From positions 6,016,562 to 6,080,561 of the forward strand of contig OY759217.1 in NCBI GenBank assembly GCA_963662175.1: DNA of 64,000 nt. Reading direction: 5' to 3'. Of the stretch, positions 51,401 through 64,000 are shown in pieces (the stretch's first letter is position 1; the number at the start of each line of letters is the position of its first letter). The position numbers and the translations under genes are program-made. The notes beneath the pieces are model-generated. The model was not told where the DNA came from, searched no databases, and worked only from the letters and a program-made list of their open reading frames with translations. The DNA is from Aradus depressus (lineage: Eukaryota; Arthropoda; Insecta; Hemiptera; Aradidae).

Positions 51401-54400
51401 GTAATAGCAATACCAGTTTCGTGGATCGCTATGGAGCTAGCGGTACTTTTATATCTTGTGCCACTGGAAATAGTAATAGCAATACCAGTTTCGTGGATCG
51501 TTATGGAGCTAGCGGTACTTTTATATCTTGTGCCGCTGGAAATAGTAATAGCAATACCAGTGTTTGAATCGTTATGGAGCTAGTGGTCCTTTTATATCTC
51601 GTGCCGCTGGAAATAGTAATAGCAATACCAATTTTGTGGATTGTATGGAGCTAGCGGTACTTTTATATCTTGTGCCGCTGGAAATAGTAATAGCCATACC
51701 AGTTTTGTGAATCGTTATGGAGCTAGCGGTACTTTTATATCTTGTGCCGCTGGAAATAGTAATAGCAATACCAGTTTCGTGGATCGCTATGGAGCTGGCG
51801 GTACTTTTATATCTTGTGCCGCTGGAAATAGTAATAGCAATACCAGTTTCGTGGATCGTATGGAGCCAGCGGTACTTTTAAATCTTGTGCCGCTGGAAAT
51901 AGTAATAGCAATACCAGTTTCGTGGATCGCTATGGAGCTGGCGGTACTTTTATATCTTGTGCCGCTGGAAATAGTAATAGCAATACCAGTTTCGTGGATC
52001 GTTATGGAGCTAGCGGTACTTTTATATCTTGTGCCGCTGGAAATAGTAATAGCAATACCAGTTTCGTGGATCGTTATCGAGCTAGCGGTCCTTTTATATC
52101 TTGTGCCGCTGGAAATAGTAATAGCAATGCCAGTTTTGTGGATCGTTATGGAGCTGGCGGTACTTTTATATCTTGTGCCGCTGGAAATAGTAATAGCAGT
52201 ACCAGTTTCGTGGGTCGCTATGGAGCTAGCGGTACTTTTATATCTTGTGCCGCTGGAAATAGTAATAGCAATACCAGTTTCGTGGATCGTTATGGAGCTA
52301 GCGGTTTTTTTATATCTTGTGCCGCTGGAAATAGTAATAGCAATACCAGTTTTGTGAATCGTTATGGAGCTAGCGGTACTTTTATATCTTGTGCCGCTGG
52401 AAATAGTAATAGCAATACCAGTTTCGTGGATCGTTATGGAGCTAGCGGTACATTTATATCTTGTGCCGCTGGAAATAGTAATAGCAATACCAGTTTTGTG
52501 GATCTTTATGGAGCTAGCGGTACTTTTATATCTTGTGCCGCTGGAAATAGTAATAGCAATACCAGTTTTTGAATCGTTATGGAGCTAGTGGTACTTTTAT
52601 ATCTCGTGCCGCTGGAAATAGTAATAGCAATACCAATTTTGTGGATCGTTATGGAGCTAGCGGTACTTTTATATCTTGTGCCGCTGGAAATAGTAATAGC
52701 AATACCAGTTTTGTGAATCGTTATGGAGCTAGCGGTACTTTTATATCTTGTGCCGCTGGAAATAGTAATAGAAATACCAGTTTCGTGGATCTTTATGGAG
52801 CTAGCGGTACTTTTATATATTGTGCCGCTGGAAATAGTAATAGCAATACCAGTTTCGTGGATCGTTATGGAGCTAGCGGTACTTTTATATCTTGTGCCGC
52901 TGGAAATAGTAATAGCAATACCAGTTTTGTGAATCGTTATAGAGCTAGCGGTACTTCTATATCTTGTGATGCTAGAAATAGTAATAGCAATACCAGTTTC
53001 GTGGATCGTTATGGAGCTAGCGGTACTTTTATATCTTGTGCCGCTGGAAATAGTAATAGCAATACCAGTTTCGTGGATCGCTATGGAGCTAGCGGTACTT
53101 TTATATCTTGTGCCACTGGAAATAGTAATAGCAATACCAGTTTCGTGGATCATTAGGGAGCTAGCGGTACTTTTATATCTTGTGCCGCTGGAAATAGTAA
53201 TAGCAATACCAGTTTTGTGATTCGTTATGGAGCTAGCGGTACTTTTATATATTGTGCCACTGGAAATAGTAATAGCAATACCAGTTTCGTGGATCGTTAT
53301 GGAGCTAGCGGCACTTTTATATCTTGTGCCGCTGGAAATAGTAATAGCAATACCAGTTTCGTGGATCGTTATGGAGCTAGCAGTACTTTTATATCTTGTG
53401 CCGCTGGAAATAGTAATAGCAATACCAGTTTTGTGAATCGTTATGGAGCTAGCGGTACTTTTATATCTTGTGCCGCTGGAAATAGTAATAGCAATACCAG
53501 TTTCGTGGATCGTTATGGAGCTAGCGGTACTTTTATATCTTGTGCCGCTGGAAATAGTAATAGCAATACCAGTTTCGTGGATCGTATGGAGCCAGCGGTA
53601 CTTTTAAATCTTGTGCCGCTGGAAATAGTAATAGCAATACCAGTTTCGTGGATCGCTATGGAGCTGGCGGTACTTTTATATCTTGTGCCGCTGGAAATAG
53701 TAATAGCAATACCAGTTTCGTGGATCGTTATGGAGCTAGCGGTACTTTTATATCTTGTGCCGCTGGAAATAGTAATAGCAATACCAGTTTCGTGGATCGT
53801 TATCGAGCTAGCGGTCCTTTTATATCTTGTGCCGCTGGAAATAGTAATAGCAATGCCAGTTTTGTGGATCGTTATGGAGCTGGCGGTACTTTTATATCTT
53901 GTGCCGCTGGAAATAGTAATAGCAGTACCAGTTTCGTGGGTCGCTATGGAGCTAGCGGTACTTTTATATCTTGTGCCGCTGGAAATAGTAATAGCAATAC
54001 CAGTTTCGTGGATCGTTATGGAGCTAGCGGTACTTTTATATCTTGTGCCGCTGGAAATAGTAATAGCAATACCAGTTTTGTGAATCGTTATGGAGCTAGC
54101 GGTACTTTTATATCTTGTGCCGCTGGAAATAGTAATAGCAATACCAGTTTCGTGGATCGTTATGGAGCTAGCGGTACATTTATATCTTGTGCCGCTGGAA
54201 ATAGTAATAGCAATACCAGTTTTGTGGATCTTTATGGAGCTAGCGGTACTTTTATATCTTGTGCCGCTGGAAATAGTAATAGCAATACCAGTGTTTGAAT
54301 CGTTATGGAGCTAGTGGTCCTTTTATATCTCGTGCCGCTGGAAATAGTAATAGCAATACCAATTTTGTGGATCGTTATGGAGCTAGCGGTACTTTTATAT

Positions 54401-55240
54401 CTTGTGCCGCTGGAAATAGTAATAGCAATACCAGTTTTGTGAATCGTTATGGAGCCAGCGGTACTTTTATATCTTGTGCCGCTGGAAATAGTAATAGCAA
54501 TACCAGTTTCGTGGATCGCTATGGAGCTAGCGGTACTTTTATATCTTGTGCCGCTGGAAATAGTAATAGCAATACCAGTTTCGTGGATCGTTATGGAGCT
54601 AGCGGTACTTTTATATCTTGTGCCGCTGGAAATAGTAATAGCAATACCAGTTTTGTGAATCGTTATGGAGCTAGCGGTACTTTTATATCTTGTGCCGCTA
54701 GAAATAGTAATAGCAATACCAGTTTCGTGGATCGTTATGGAGCTAGCGGTACTTTTATATCATGTGCCGCTGGAAATAGTAATAGCAATACCAGTTTCGT
54801 GGATCGCTATGGAGCTAGCGGTACTTTTATATCTTGTGCCACTGGAAATAGTAATAGCAATACCAGTTTCGTGGATCGTTATGGAGCTAGCGGTACTTTT
54901 ATATCTTGTGCCGCTGGAAATAGTAATAGCAATACCAGTGTTTGAATCGTTATGGAGCTAGTGGTCCTTTTATATCTCGTGCCGCTGGAAATAGTAATAG
55001 CAATACCAATTTTGTGGATTGTATGGAGCTAGCGGTACTTTTATATCTTGTGCCGCTGGAAATAGTAATAGCCATACCAGTTTTGTGAATCGTTATGGAG
55101 CTAGCGGTACTTTTATATCTTGTGCCGCTGGAAATAGTAATAGCAATACCAGTTTCGTGGATCGCTATGGAGCTGGCGGTACTTTTATATCTTGTGCCGC
55201 TGGAAATAGTAATAGCAATACCAGTTTCGTGGATCGTTAT
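48487..55240. repeat. 3378-bp tandem duplication inside the satellite
   Basis: About 48487-51864 and 51865-55240 match at an offset of 3378 bp (47 units, six of 71 bp). Within 49839-50705 versus 53217-54083 I saw one difference (CTTTCAAATC versus CTTTTAAATC), so the copies are very recent. Confidence 0.85.
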
Positions 55241-58200
55241 GGAGCTAGCGGTACTTTTATATCTTGTGCCGCTGGAAATAGTAATAGCCATACCAGTTTT
55301 GTGAATCGTTATGGAGCTAGCGGTACTTTTATATCTTGTGCCGCTGGAAATAGTAATAGAAATACCAGTTTCGTGGATCGTTATGGAGCTAGCGGTACTT
55401 TTATATCTTGTGCCGCTGGAAATAGTAATAGCAATACCAGTTTCGTGGATCGTTATGGAGCTAGCGGTACTTTTATATCTTGTGCCGCTGGAAATAGTAA
55501 TAGCAATACCAGTTTCGTGGGTCGTTATGGAGCTAGCGGTACTTTTATATCTTGTGCCGCTGGAAATAGTAATAGCAATACCAGTTTCGTGGATCGTATG
55601 GAGCTAGCGGTACATTTAAATCTTGTGCCGCTGGAAATAGTAATAGCAATACCAGTTTCGTGGATCGCTATGGAGCTGGCGGTACTTTTATATCTTGTGC
55701 CGCTGGAAATAGTAATAGCAATACCAGTTTCGTGGATCGTTATGGAGCTAGCGGTAATTTTATATCTTGTGCCGCTGGAAATAGTAATAGCCATACCAGT
55801 TTTGTGAATCGTTATGGAGCTAGCGGTACTTTTATATCTTGTGCCGCTGGAAATAGTAATAGCAATACCAGTTTCGTGGATCGTTATGGAGCTAGCGGTA
55901 CTTTTATATCTTGTGCCGCTGGAAATAGTAATAGCAGTACCAGTTTCGTGGGTCGCTATGGAGCTAGCGGTACATTTATATCTTGTGCCGCTGGAAATAG
56001 TAATAGCAATACCAGTTTTGTGGATCTTTATGGAGCTAGCGGTACTTTTATATCTTGTGCCGCTGGAAATAGTAATAGCAATACCAGTTTCGTGGATCGT
56101 TATCGAGCTAGCGGTCCTTTTATATCTTGTGCCGCTGGAAATAGTAATAGCAATGCCAGTTTTGTGGATCGTTATGGAGCTAGCGGTAGTTTTATATCTT
56201 GTGCCGCTGGAAATAGTAATAGCAATACCAGTTTTGTGAATCGTTATGGAGCTAGTGGTACTTTTATATCTCGTGCCGCTGGAAATAGTAATAGCAATAC
56301 CAATTTTGTGGATCGTTATGGAGCTAGCGGTACTTTTATATCTTGTGCCGCTGGAAATAGCAATAGCAATACCAGTTTCGTGGATCGTTATGGAGCTAGC
56401 GGTACTTTTATATCTTGTGCCGCTGGAAATAGTAATAGCAATACCAGTTTCGTGGATCGTTATGGAGCTAGCGGTAGTTTTATATCTCGTGCCGCTGGAA
56501 ATAGTAATAGCAATACCAGTTTCGTGTATCGTTATGGAGCTAGCGGTACTTTTATATCTTGTGCCGCTGGAAATAGTAATAGCAATACCAGTTTTGTGAA
56601 TCGTTATGGAGCTAGCGGTACTTTTATATCTTGTGCCGCTGGAAATAGTAATAGCAGTACCAGTTTCGTGGGTCGCTATGGAGCTAGCGGTACTTTTATA
56701 TCTTGTGCCGCTGGAAATAGTAATAGCAATACCAGTTTCGTGGATCGTTATGGAGCTAGCGGTACTTTTATATCTTGTGCCGCTGGAAATAGTAATAGCA
56801 ATACCAGTTTTGTGAATCGTTATGGAGCTAGCGGTACTTTTATATCTTGTGCCGCTGGAAATAGTAATAGCAATACCAGTTTCGTGGATCGTTATGGAGC
56901 TAGCGGTACATTTATATCTTGTGCCGCTGGAAATAGTAATAGCAATACCAGTTTTGTGGATCTTTATGGAGCTAGCGGTACTGTTATATCTTGTGCCGCT
57001 GGAAATAGTAATAGCAATACCAGTGTTTGAATCGTTATGGAGCTAGTGGTCCTTTTATATCTCGTGCCGCTGGAAATAGTAATAGCAATACCAATTTTGT
57101 GGATTGTATGGAGCTAGCGGTAATTTTATATCTTGTATCGCTGGAAATAGTAATAGCAATACCAGTTTTGTGAATCGTTATGGAGCTAGCGGTACTTTTA
57201 TATCTTGTGCCGCTGGAAATAGTAATAGCAATACCAGTTTCGTGGATCGCTATGGAGCTAGCGGTACTTTTATATCTTGTGCCGCTGGAAATAGTAATAG
57301 CAATACCAGTTTCGTGGATCGTTCTGGAGCTAGCGGTACTTTTATATCTTGTGCCGCTAGAAATAGTAATAGCAATACCAGTTTCGTGGATCGTTATGGA
57401 GCTACCGGTACTTTTATATCATGTGCCGCTGGAAATAGTAATAGCAATACCAGTTTCGTGGATCGCTATGGAGCTAGCGGTACTTTTATATCTTGTGCCA
57501 CTGGAAATAGTAATAGCAATACCAGTTTCGTGGATCGTTATGGAGCTAGCGGTACTTTTATATCTTGTGCCGCTGGAAATAGTAATAGCAATACCAGTTT
57601 TGTGAATCGTTATGGAGCTAGCGGTACTTTTATATCTTGTGCCGCTGGAAATAGTAATAGCAATACCAGTTTCGTGGATCGTTATGGAGCTAGCGGTACT
57701 TTTATATCTTGTGCCGCTGGAAATAGTAATAGCAATACCAGTTTTGTGAATCGTTATGGAGCTAGCGGTACTTTTATATTTTGTGCCGCTGGAAATAGTA
57801 ATAGCAATACCAGTTTCGTGGATCGCTATGGAGCTAGCGGTACTTTTATATCTTGTGCCGCTGGAAATAGTAATAGCAATACCAGTTTCGTGGATCGTAT
57901 GGAGCTAGCGGTACTTTTATATCTTGTGCCGCTGGAAATAGTAATAGCAATACCAGTTTCGTGGATCGCTATGGAGCTGGCGGTACTTTTATATCTTGTG
58001 CCGCTGGAAATAGTAATAGCAATACCAGTTTCGTGGATCGTTATGGAGCTAGCGGTACTTTTATATCTTGTGCCGCTGGAAATAGTAATAGCCATACCAG
58101 TTTTGTGAATCGTTATGGAGCTAGCGGTACTTTTATATCTTGTGCCGCTGGAAATAGTAATAGCAATACCAGTTTCGTGGATCGTTATGGAGCTAGCGGT

Positions 58201-59699
58201 ACTTTTATATCTTGTGCCGCTGGAAATAGTAATAGCAATACCAGTTTCGTGGATCGTTATGGAGCTAGCGGTACTTTTATATCTTGTGCCGCTGGAAATA
58301 GTTATAGCAGTACCAGTTTCGTGGGTCGCTATGGAGCTAGCGGTACTTTTATATCTTGTGCCGCTGGAAATAGTAATAGCAATACCAGTTTCGTGGATCG
58401 TTATGGAGCTAGCGGTACTTTTATATCTTGTGCCGCTGGAAATAGTAATAGCAATACCAGTTTCGTGGATCGTTATGGAGCTAGCGGTACTTTTATATCT
58501 TGTGCCGCTGGAAATAGTAATAGCAATACCAGTTTCGTGGATCGTATGGAGCTAGCGGTACATTTAAATCTTGTGCCGCTGGAAATAGTAATAGCAATAC
58601 CAGTTTCGTGGATCGCTATGGAGCTGGCGGTACTTTTATATCTTGTGCCGCTGGAAATAGTAATAGCAATACCAGTTTCGTGGATCGTTATGGAGCTAGC
58701 GGTACTTTTATATCTTGTGCCGCTGGAAATAGTAATAGCCATACCAGTTTTGTGAATCGTTATGGAGCTAGCGGTACTTTTATATCTTGTGCCGCTGGAA
58801 ATAGTAATAGCAATACCAGTTTCGTGGATCGTTATGGAGCTAGCGGTACTTTTATATCTTGTGCCGCTGGAAATAGTAATAGCAGTACCAGTTTCGTGGG
58901 TCGCTATGGAGCTAGCGGTACATTTATATCTTGTGCCGCTGGAAATAGTAATAGCAATACCAGTTTTGTGGATCTTTATGGAGCTAGCGGTACTTTTATA
59001 TCTTGTGCCGCTGGAAATAGTAATAGCAATACCAGTTTCGTGGATCGTTATCGAGCTAGCGGTCCTTTTATATCTTGTGCCGCTGGAAATAGTAATAGCA
59101 ATGCCAGTTTTGTGGATCGTTATGGAGCTAGCGGTAGTTTTATATCTTGTGCCGCTGGAAATAGTAATAGCAATACCAGTTTTGTGAATCGTTATGGAGC
59201 TAGTGGTACTTTTATATCTCGTGCCGCTGGAAATAGTAATAGCAATACCAATTTTGTGGATCGTTATGGAGCTAGCGGTACTTTTATATCTTGTGCCGCT
59301 GGAAATAGCAATAGCAATACCAGTTTCGTGGATCGTTATGGAGCTAGCGGTACTTTTATATCTTGTGCCGCTGGAAATAGTAATAGCAATACCAGTTTCG
59401 TGGATCGTTATGGAGCTAGCGGTAGTTTTATATCTCGTGCCGCTGGAAATAGTAATAGCAATACCAGTTTCGTGTATCGTTATGGAGCTAGCGGTACTTT
59501 TATATCTTGTGCCGCTGGAAATAGTAATAGCAATACCAGTTTCGTGGATCGTTATGGAGCTAGCGGTACTTTTATATCTTGTGCCGCTGGAAATAGTAAT
59601 AGCAGTACCAGTTTCGTGGGTCGCTATGGAGCTAGCGGTACATTTATATCTTGTGCCGCTGGAAATAGTAATAGCAATACCAGTTTTGTAGATCTTAAT

Positions 59700-62600
59700 G
59701 GAGCTAGCGGTACTTTTATATCTTGTGCCGCTGGAAATAGTAATAGCAATACCAGTTTCGTGGATCGTTATCGAGCTAGCGGTCCTTTTATATCTTGTGC
59801 CGCTGGAAATAGTAATAGCAATACCAGCTTTGTGGATCGTTATGGAGCTAGCGGTAGTTTTATATCTTGTGCCGCTGGAAATAGTAATAGCAATACCAGT
59901 TTTGTGAATCGTTATGGAGCTAGTGGTACTTTTATATCTCGTGCCGCTGGAAATAGTAATAGCAATACCAATTTTGTGGATCGTTATGGAGCTAGCGGTA
60001 CTTTTATATCTTGTGCCGCTGGAAATAGCAATAGCAATACCAGTTTCGTGGATCGTTATGGAGCTAGCGGTACTTTTATATCTTGTGCCGCTGGAAATAG
60101 TAATAGCAATACCAGTTTCGTGGATCGTTATGGAGCTAGCGGTAGTTTTATATCTCGTGCCGCTGGAAATAGTAATAGCAATACCAGTTTCGTGTATCGT
60201 TATGGAGCTAGCGGTACTTTTATATCTTGTGCCGCTGGAAATAGTAATAGCAATACCAGTTTCGTGGATCGTTATGGAGCTAGCGGTACTTTTATATCTT
60301 GTGCCGCTGGAAATAGTAATAGCAATACCAGTTTTGTGAATCGTTATGGAGCTAGTGGTACTTTTATATCTCGTGCCGCTGGAAATAATAATAGCAATAC
60401 CAATTTTGTGGATCGTTATGGAGCTAGCGGTACTTTTATATCTTGTGCCGCTGGAAATAGTAATAGCAATACCAGTTTCGTGGATCGTTATGGAGCTAGC
60501 GTTACTTTTATATCTTGTGCCGTTTGAAATAGTAATAGCAATACCAGTTTCGTGTATCGTTATGGAGCTAGCGGTACTTTTATATCTTGTGCCGCTGGAA
60601 ATAGTAATAGCAATACCAGTTTCGTGGATCGTTATGGAGCTAGCGGTACTTTTATATCTCGTGCCGCTGGAAATAGTAATAGCAATACCAGTTTCGTGGA
60701 TCGTTATGGAGCTAGCGGTACTTTTATATCTCGTGCCGCTGGAAATAGTAATAGCAATACCAGTTTCGTGGATCGTTATGGAGCTAGCGGTACTTATATA
60801 TCTTGTGCCGCTGGAAATAGTAATAGCAATACCAGTTTCGTGGATCGTTATGGAGCTAGCGGTACTTTTATATCTTGTGCCGCTGGAAATAGTGATAGCA
60901 ATACCAGTTTCGTGGATCGTTATGGAGCTAGCGGTACTTTTATATCTTGTGCCGCTGGAAATAGTAATAGCAATACCAGTTTCGTGGATCGTTATGGAGC
61001 TAGCGGTACTTTTATATCTCGTGCCGCTGGAAATAGTAATAGCAATACCAGTTTCGTGGATCGTTATGGAGCTAGCGGTACCTTTATATCTTGTGCCGCT
61101 GGAAATAGTAATAGCAATACCAGTTTCGTGGATCGTTATGGAGCTAGCGGTAGTTTTATATCTTGTGCCGCTGGAAATAGTAATAGCAATACCAGTTTTG
61201 TGAATCGTTATGGAGCTAGTGGTACTTTTATATCTCGTGCCGCTGGAAATAGTAATAGCAATACCAATTTTGTGGATCGTTATGGAGCTAGCGGTACTTT
61301 TATATCTTGTACCGCTGGAAATAGTAATAGCAATACCAGTTTCGTGGATCGTTATGGAGCTAGCGTTACTTTTATATCTCGTGCCGCTGGAAATGGTAAT
61401 AGCAATACCAGTTTCGTGGATCGTTATCGAGCTAGCGGTACTTTTATATCTTGTGCCGCTGGAAATAGTAATAGCAATGCCAGTTTTGTGGATCGTTATG
61501 GAGCTGGCGGTACTTTTATATCTTGTGCCGCTAGAAATAGTAATAGCAATACCAGGTTCGTGGATCGTTATGGAGCTAGCGGTACTTTTATATCTTGTGC
61601 CGCTGGAAATAGTAATAGCAATACCAGTTTTATGAATCGTTATGGAGCTAGTGGTACTTTTATATCTTGTGCCGCTGGAAATAGTAATAGCAATACCAAT
61701 TTTGTGGATCGTTATGGAGCTAGCGGTACTTTTATATCTTGTGCCGCTGGAAATAGTAATAGCAATACCAGTTTCGTGGATCGTTATGGAGCTAGCGTTA
61801 CTTTTATATCTTGTGCCGTTTGAAATAGTAATAGCAATACCAGTTTCGTGAATCGTTATGGAGCTAGCGGTACTTTTATATCTTGTGCCGCTGGAAATAG
61901 TAATAGCAATACCAGTTTCGTGGATCGTTATCGAGCTAGCGGTCCTTTTATATCTTGTGCCGCTGGAAATAGTAATAGCAATACCAGCTTTGTGGATCGT
62001 TATGGAGCTAGCGGTAGTTTTATATCTTGTGCCGCTGGAAATAGTAATAGCAATACCAGTTTTGTGAATCGTTATGGAGCTAGTGGTACTTTTATATCTC
62101 GTGCCGCTGGAAATAGTAATAGCAATACCAATTTTGTGGATCGTTATGGAGCTAGCGGTACTTTTATATCTTGTGCCGCTGGAAATAGCAATAGCAATAC
62201 CAGTTTCGTGGATCGTTATGGAGCTAGCGGTACTTTTATATCTTGTGCCGCTGGAAATAGTAATAGCAATACCAGTTTCGTGGATCGTTATGGAGCTAGC
62301 GGTAGTTTTATATCTCGTGCCGCTGGAAATAGTAATAGCAATACCAGTTTCGTGTATCGTTATGGAGCTAGCGGTACTTTTATATCTTGTGCCGCTGGAA
62401 ATAGTAATAGCAATACCAGTTTCGTGGATCGTTATGGAGCTAGCGGTACTTTTATATCTTGTGCCGCTGGAAATAGTAATAGCAATACCAGTTTTGTGAA
62501 TCGTTATGGAGCTAGTGGTACTTTTATATCTCGTGCCGCTGGAAATAATAATAGCAATACCAATTTTGTGGATCGTTATGGAGCTAGCGGTACTTTTATA

Positions 62601-64000
62601 TCTTGTGCCGCTGGAAATAGTAATAGCAATACCAGTTTCGTGGATCGTTATGGAGCTAGCGTTACTTTTATATCTTGTGCCGTTTGAAATAGTAATAGCA
62701 ATACCAGTTTCGTGTATCGTTATGGAGCTAGCGGTACTTTTATATCTTGTGCCGCTGGAAATAGTAATAGCAATACCAGTTTCGTGGATCGTTATGGAGC
62801 TAGCGGTACTTTTATATCTCGTGCCGCTGGAAATAGTAATAGCAATACCAGTTTCGTGGATCGTTATGGAGCTAGCGGTACTTTTATATCTCGTGCCGCT
62901 GGAAATAGTAATAGCAATACCAGTTTCGTGGATCGTTATGGAGCTAGCGGTACTTATATATCTTGTGCCGCTGGAAATAGTAATAGCAATACCAGTTTCG
63001 TGGATCGTTATGGAGCTAGCGGTACTTTTATATCTTGTGCCGCTGGAAATAGTGATAGCAATACCAGTTTCGTGGATCGTTATGGAGCTAGCGGTACTTT
63101 TATATCTTGTGCCGCTGGAAATAGTAATAGCAATACCAGTTTCGTGGATCGTTATGGAGCTAGCGGTACTTTTATATCTCGTGCCGCTGGAAATAGTAAT
63201 AGCAATACCAGTTTCGTGGATCGTTATGGAGCTAGCGGTACCTTTATATCTTGTGCCGCTGGAAATAGTAATAGCAATACCAGTTTCGTGGATCGTTATG
63301 GAGCTAGCGGTAGTTTTATATCTTGTGCCGCTGGAAATAGTAATAGCAATACCAGTTTTGTGAATCGTTATGGAGCTAGTGGTACTTTTATATCTCGTGC
63401 CGCTGGAAATAGTAATAGCAATACCAATTTTGTGGATCGTTATGGAGCTAGCGGTACTTTTATATCTTGTACCGCTGGAAATAGTAATAGCAATACCAGT
63501 TTCGTGGATCGTTATGGAGCTAGCGTTACTTTTATATCTCGTGCCGCTGGAAATGGTAATAGCAATACCAGTTTCGTGGATCGTTATCGAGCTAGCGGTA
63601 CTTTTATATCTTGTGCCGCTGGAAATAGTAATAGCAATGCCAGTTTTGTGGATCGTTATGGAGCTGGCGGTACTTTTATATCTTGTGCCGCTAGAAATAG
63701 TAATAGCAATACCAGGTTCGTGGATCGTTATGGAGCTAGCGGTACTTTTATATCTTGTGCCGCTGGAAATAGTAATAGCAATACCAGTTTTATGAATCGT
63801 TATGGAGCTAGTGGTACTTTTATATCTTGTGCCGCTGGAAATAGTAATAGCAATACCAATTTTGTGGATCGTTATGGAGCTAGCGGTACTTTTATATCTT
63901 GTGCCGCTGGAAATAGTAATAGCAATACCAGTTTCGTGGATCGTTATGGAGCTAGCGTTACTTTTATATCTTGTGCCGTTTGAAATAGTAATAGCAATAC
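59700..64000. repeat. 2160-bp tandem duplication at the window end
   Basis: About 59700-61858 and 61859-64000 match at an offset of exactly 2160 bp (30 full units). Both contain the rare TGCCGTTTGAAATAG unit that makes a TGA. The second copy continues beyond the window. Confidence 0.85.

Larger units (their letters stand above)
21588..64000. repeat. 72-bp satellite array, about 590 units, running off the window
   Basis: The unit begins TATGGAGCTAGCGGTAC and contains TTATATCTTGTGCCGCTGG, AATAGTAATAGCAATACC and AGTTTCGTGGATCGT. Copies are head to tail with few changes. The first units (21588 to about 21950) are the most diverged (GAACCATT, GCTAACGG, GCTGCAAAT), as expected at an array edge. 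Because 72 is divisible by three, three of six frames stay open for long stretches, including one of 2712 codons at 27106-35244; these encode only 24-residue repeats and I do not treat them as genes. Occasional 71-bp units shift the frame. Confidence 0.97.

Noticed and set aside
21638..63983. Many long open frames in the satellite as repeat-protein genes
   Set aside because: Three frames are open at once, 71-bp units shift them freely, and no promoter, unique ends or introns are seen.
21588..64000. CRISPR array
   Set aside because: Units are contiguous 72-bp copies with no unique spacers, and the DNA is eukaryotic with no cas genes.
1..64000. tRNA or rRNA genes
   Set aside because: No cloverleaf or ribosomal sequence recognised by eye; a covariance-model scan would be needed to exclude diverged copies.

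Overview
The window is animal, very probably arthropod, nuclear DNA. Evidence: spliceosomal introns, arthropod-type core promoters (TATA box, then about 30 nt to a TCAGT/TCATT initiator), decayed non-LTR retrotransposon pieces including an R1-like one, and foldback elements. No bacterial signals were seen.

Layout. (1) 1-3765: AT-rich host flank made of old repeats: the end of a non-LTR retrotransposon (2 to about 410), a 980-bp foldback element (671-1650), two copies of an unidentified repeat tail, a second foldback (about 2279-3088) and a 175-bp hairpin. (2) 3772-19415: a complete Polinton/Maverick (polintovirus/adintovirus-like) element of 15,644 bp. It has about 410-bp terminal inverted repeats, identical over at least the outer 300 bp, and a perfect 6-bp target duplication, ATTCTC. 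(3) 19422-21587: host flank with an R1-like ORF2 fossil and a 22-G run. (4) 21588-64000: about 590 copies of a 72-bp satellite with nested larger duplications, running off the window.

The Polinton carries 17 genes or gene candidates. Left to right: two paralogous small spliced genes (+); a leftward block of integrase, fibre-like protein, RING protein, DUF8207-like protein and packaging ATPase; then a rightward block of PLA2-like protein, adenain-like protease, minor capsid, small basic ORF, double-jelly-roll major capsid, unknown 222-aa protein and 86-aa zinc-ribbon protein; a leftward 182-aa unknown; protein-primed DNA polymerase B (+); and a spliced gene beside the right repeat that carries an apparent frameshift. 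Integrase and polymerase would serve integration and replication. ATPase, protease, PLA2-like protein, both capsid proteins and fibre would serve virion assembly and entry. The RING protein may act on host ubiquitin or apoptosis pathways. The two divergent blocks start 69 bp apart around one palindromic TATATATA that appears to serve both.

Most structural and replication genes are open and the repeats are nearly identical, so the insertion looks young. Two features stand out. Many genes have their own TATA plus initiator promoter, often inside the end of the preceding gene. Protease homology begins directly after the in-frame UGA of the PLA2 gene. All assignments come from reading the sequence; no database search was run.
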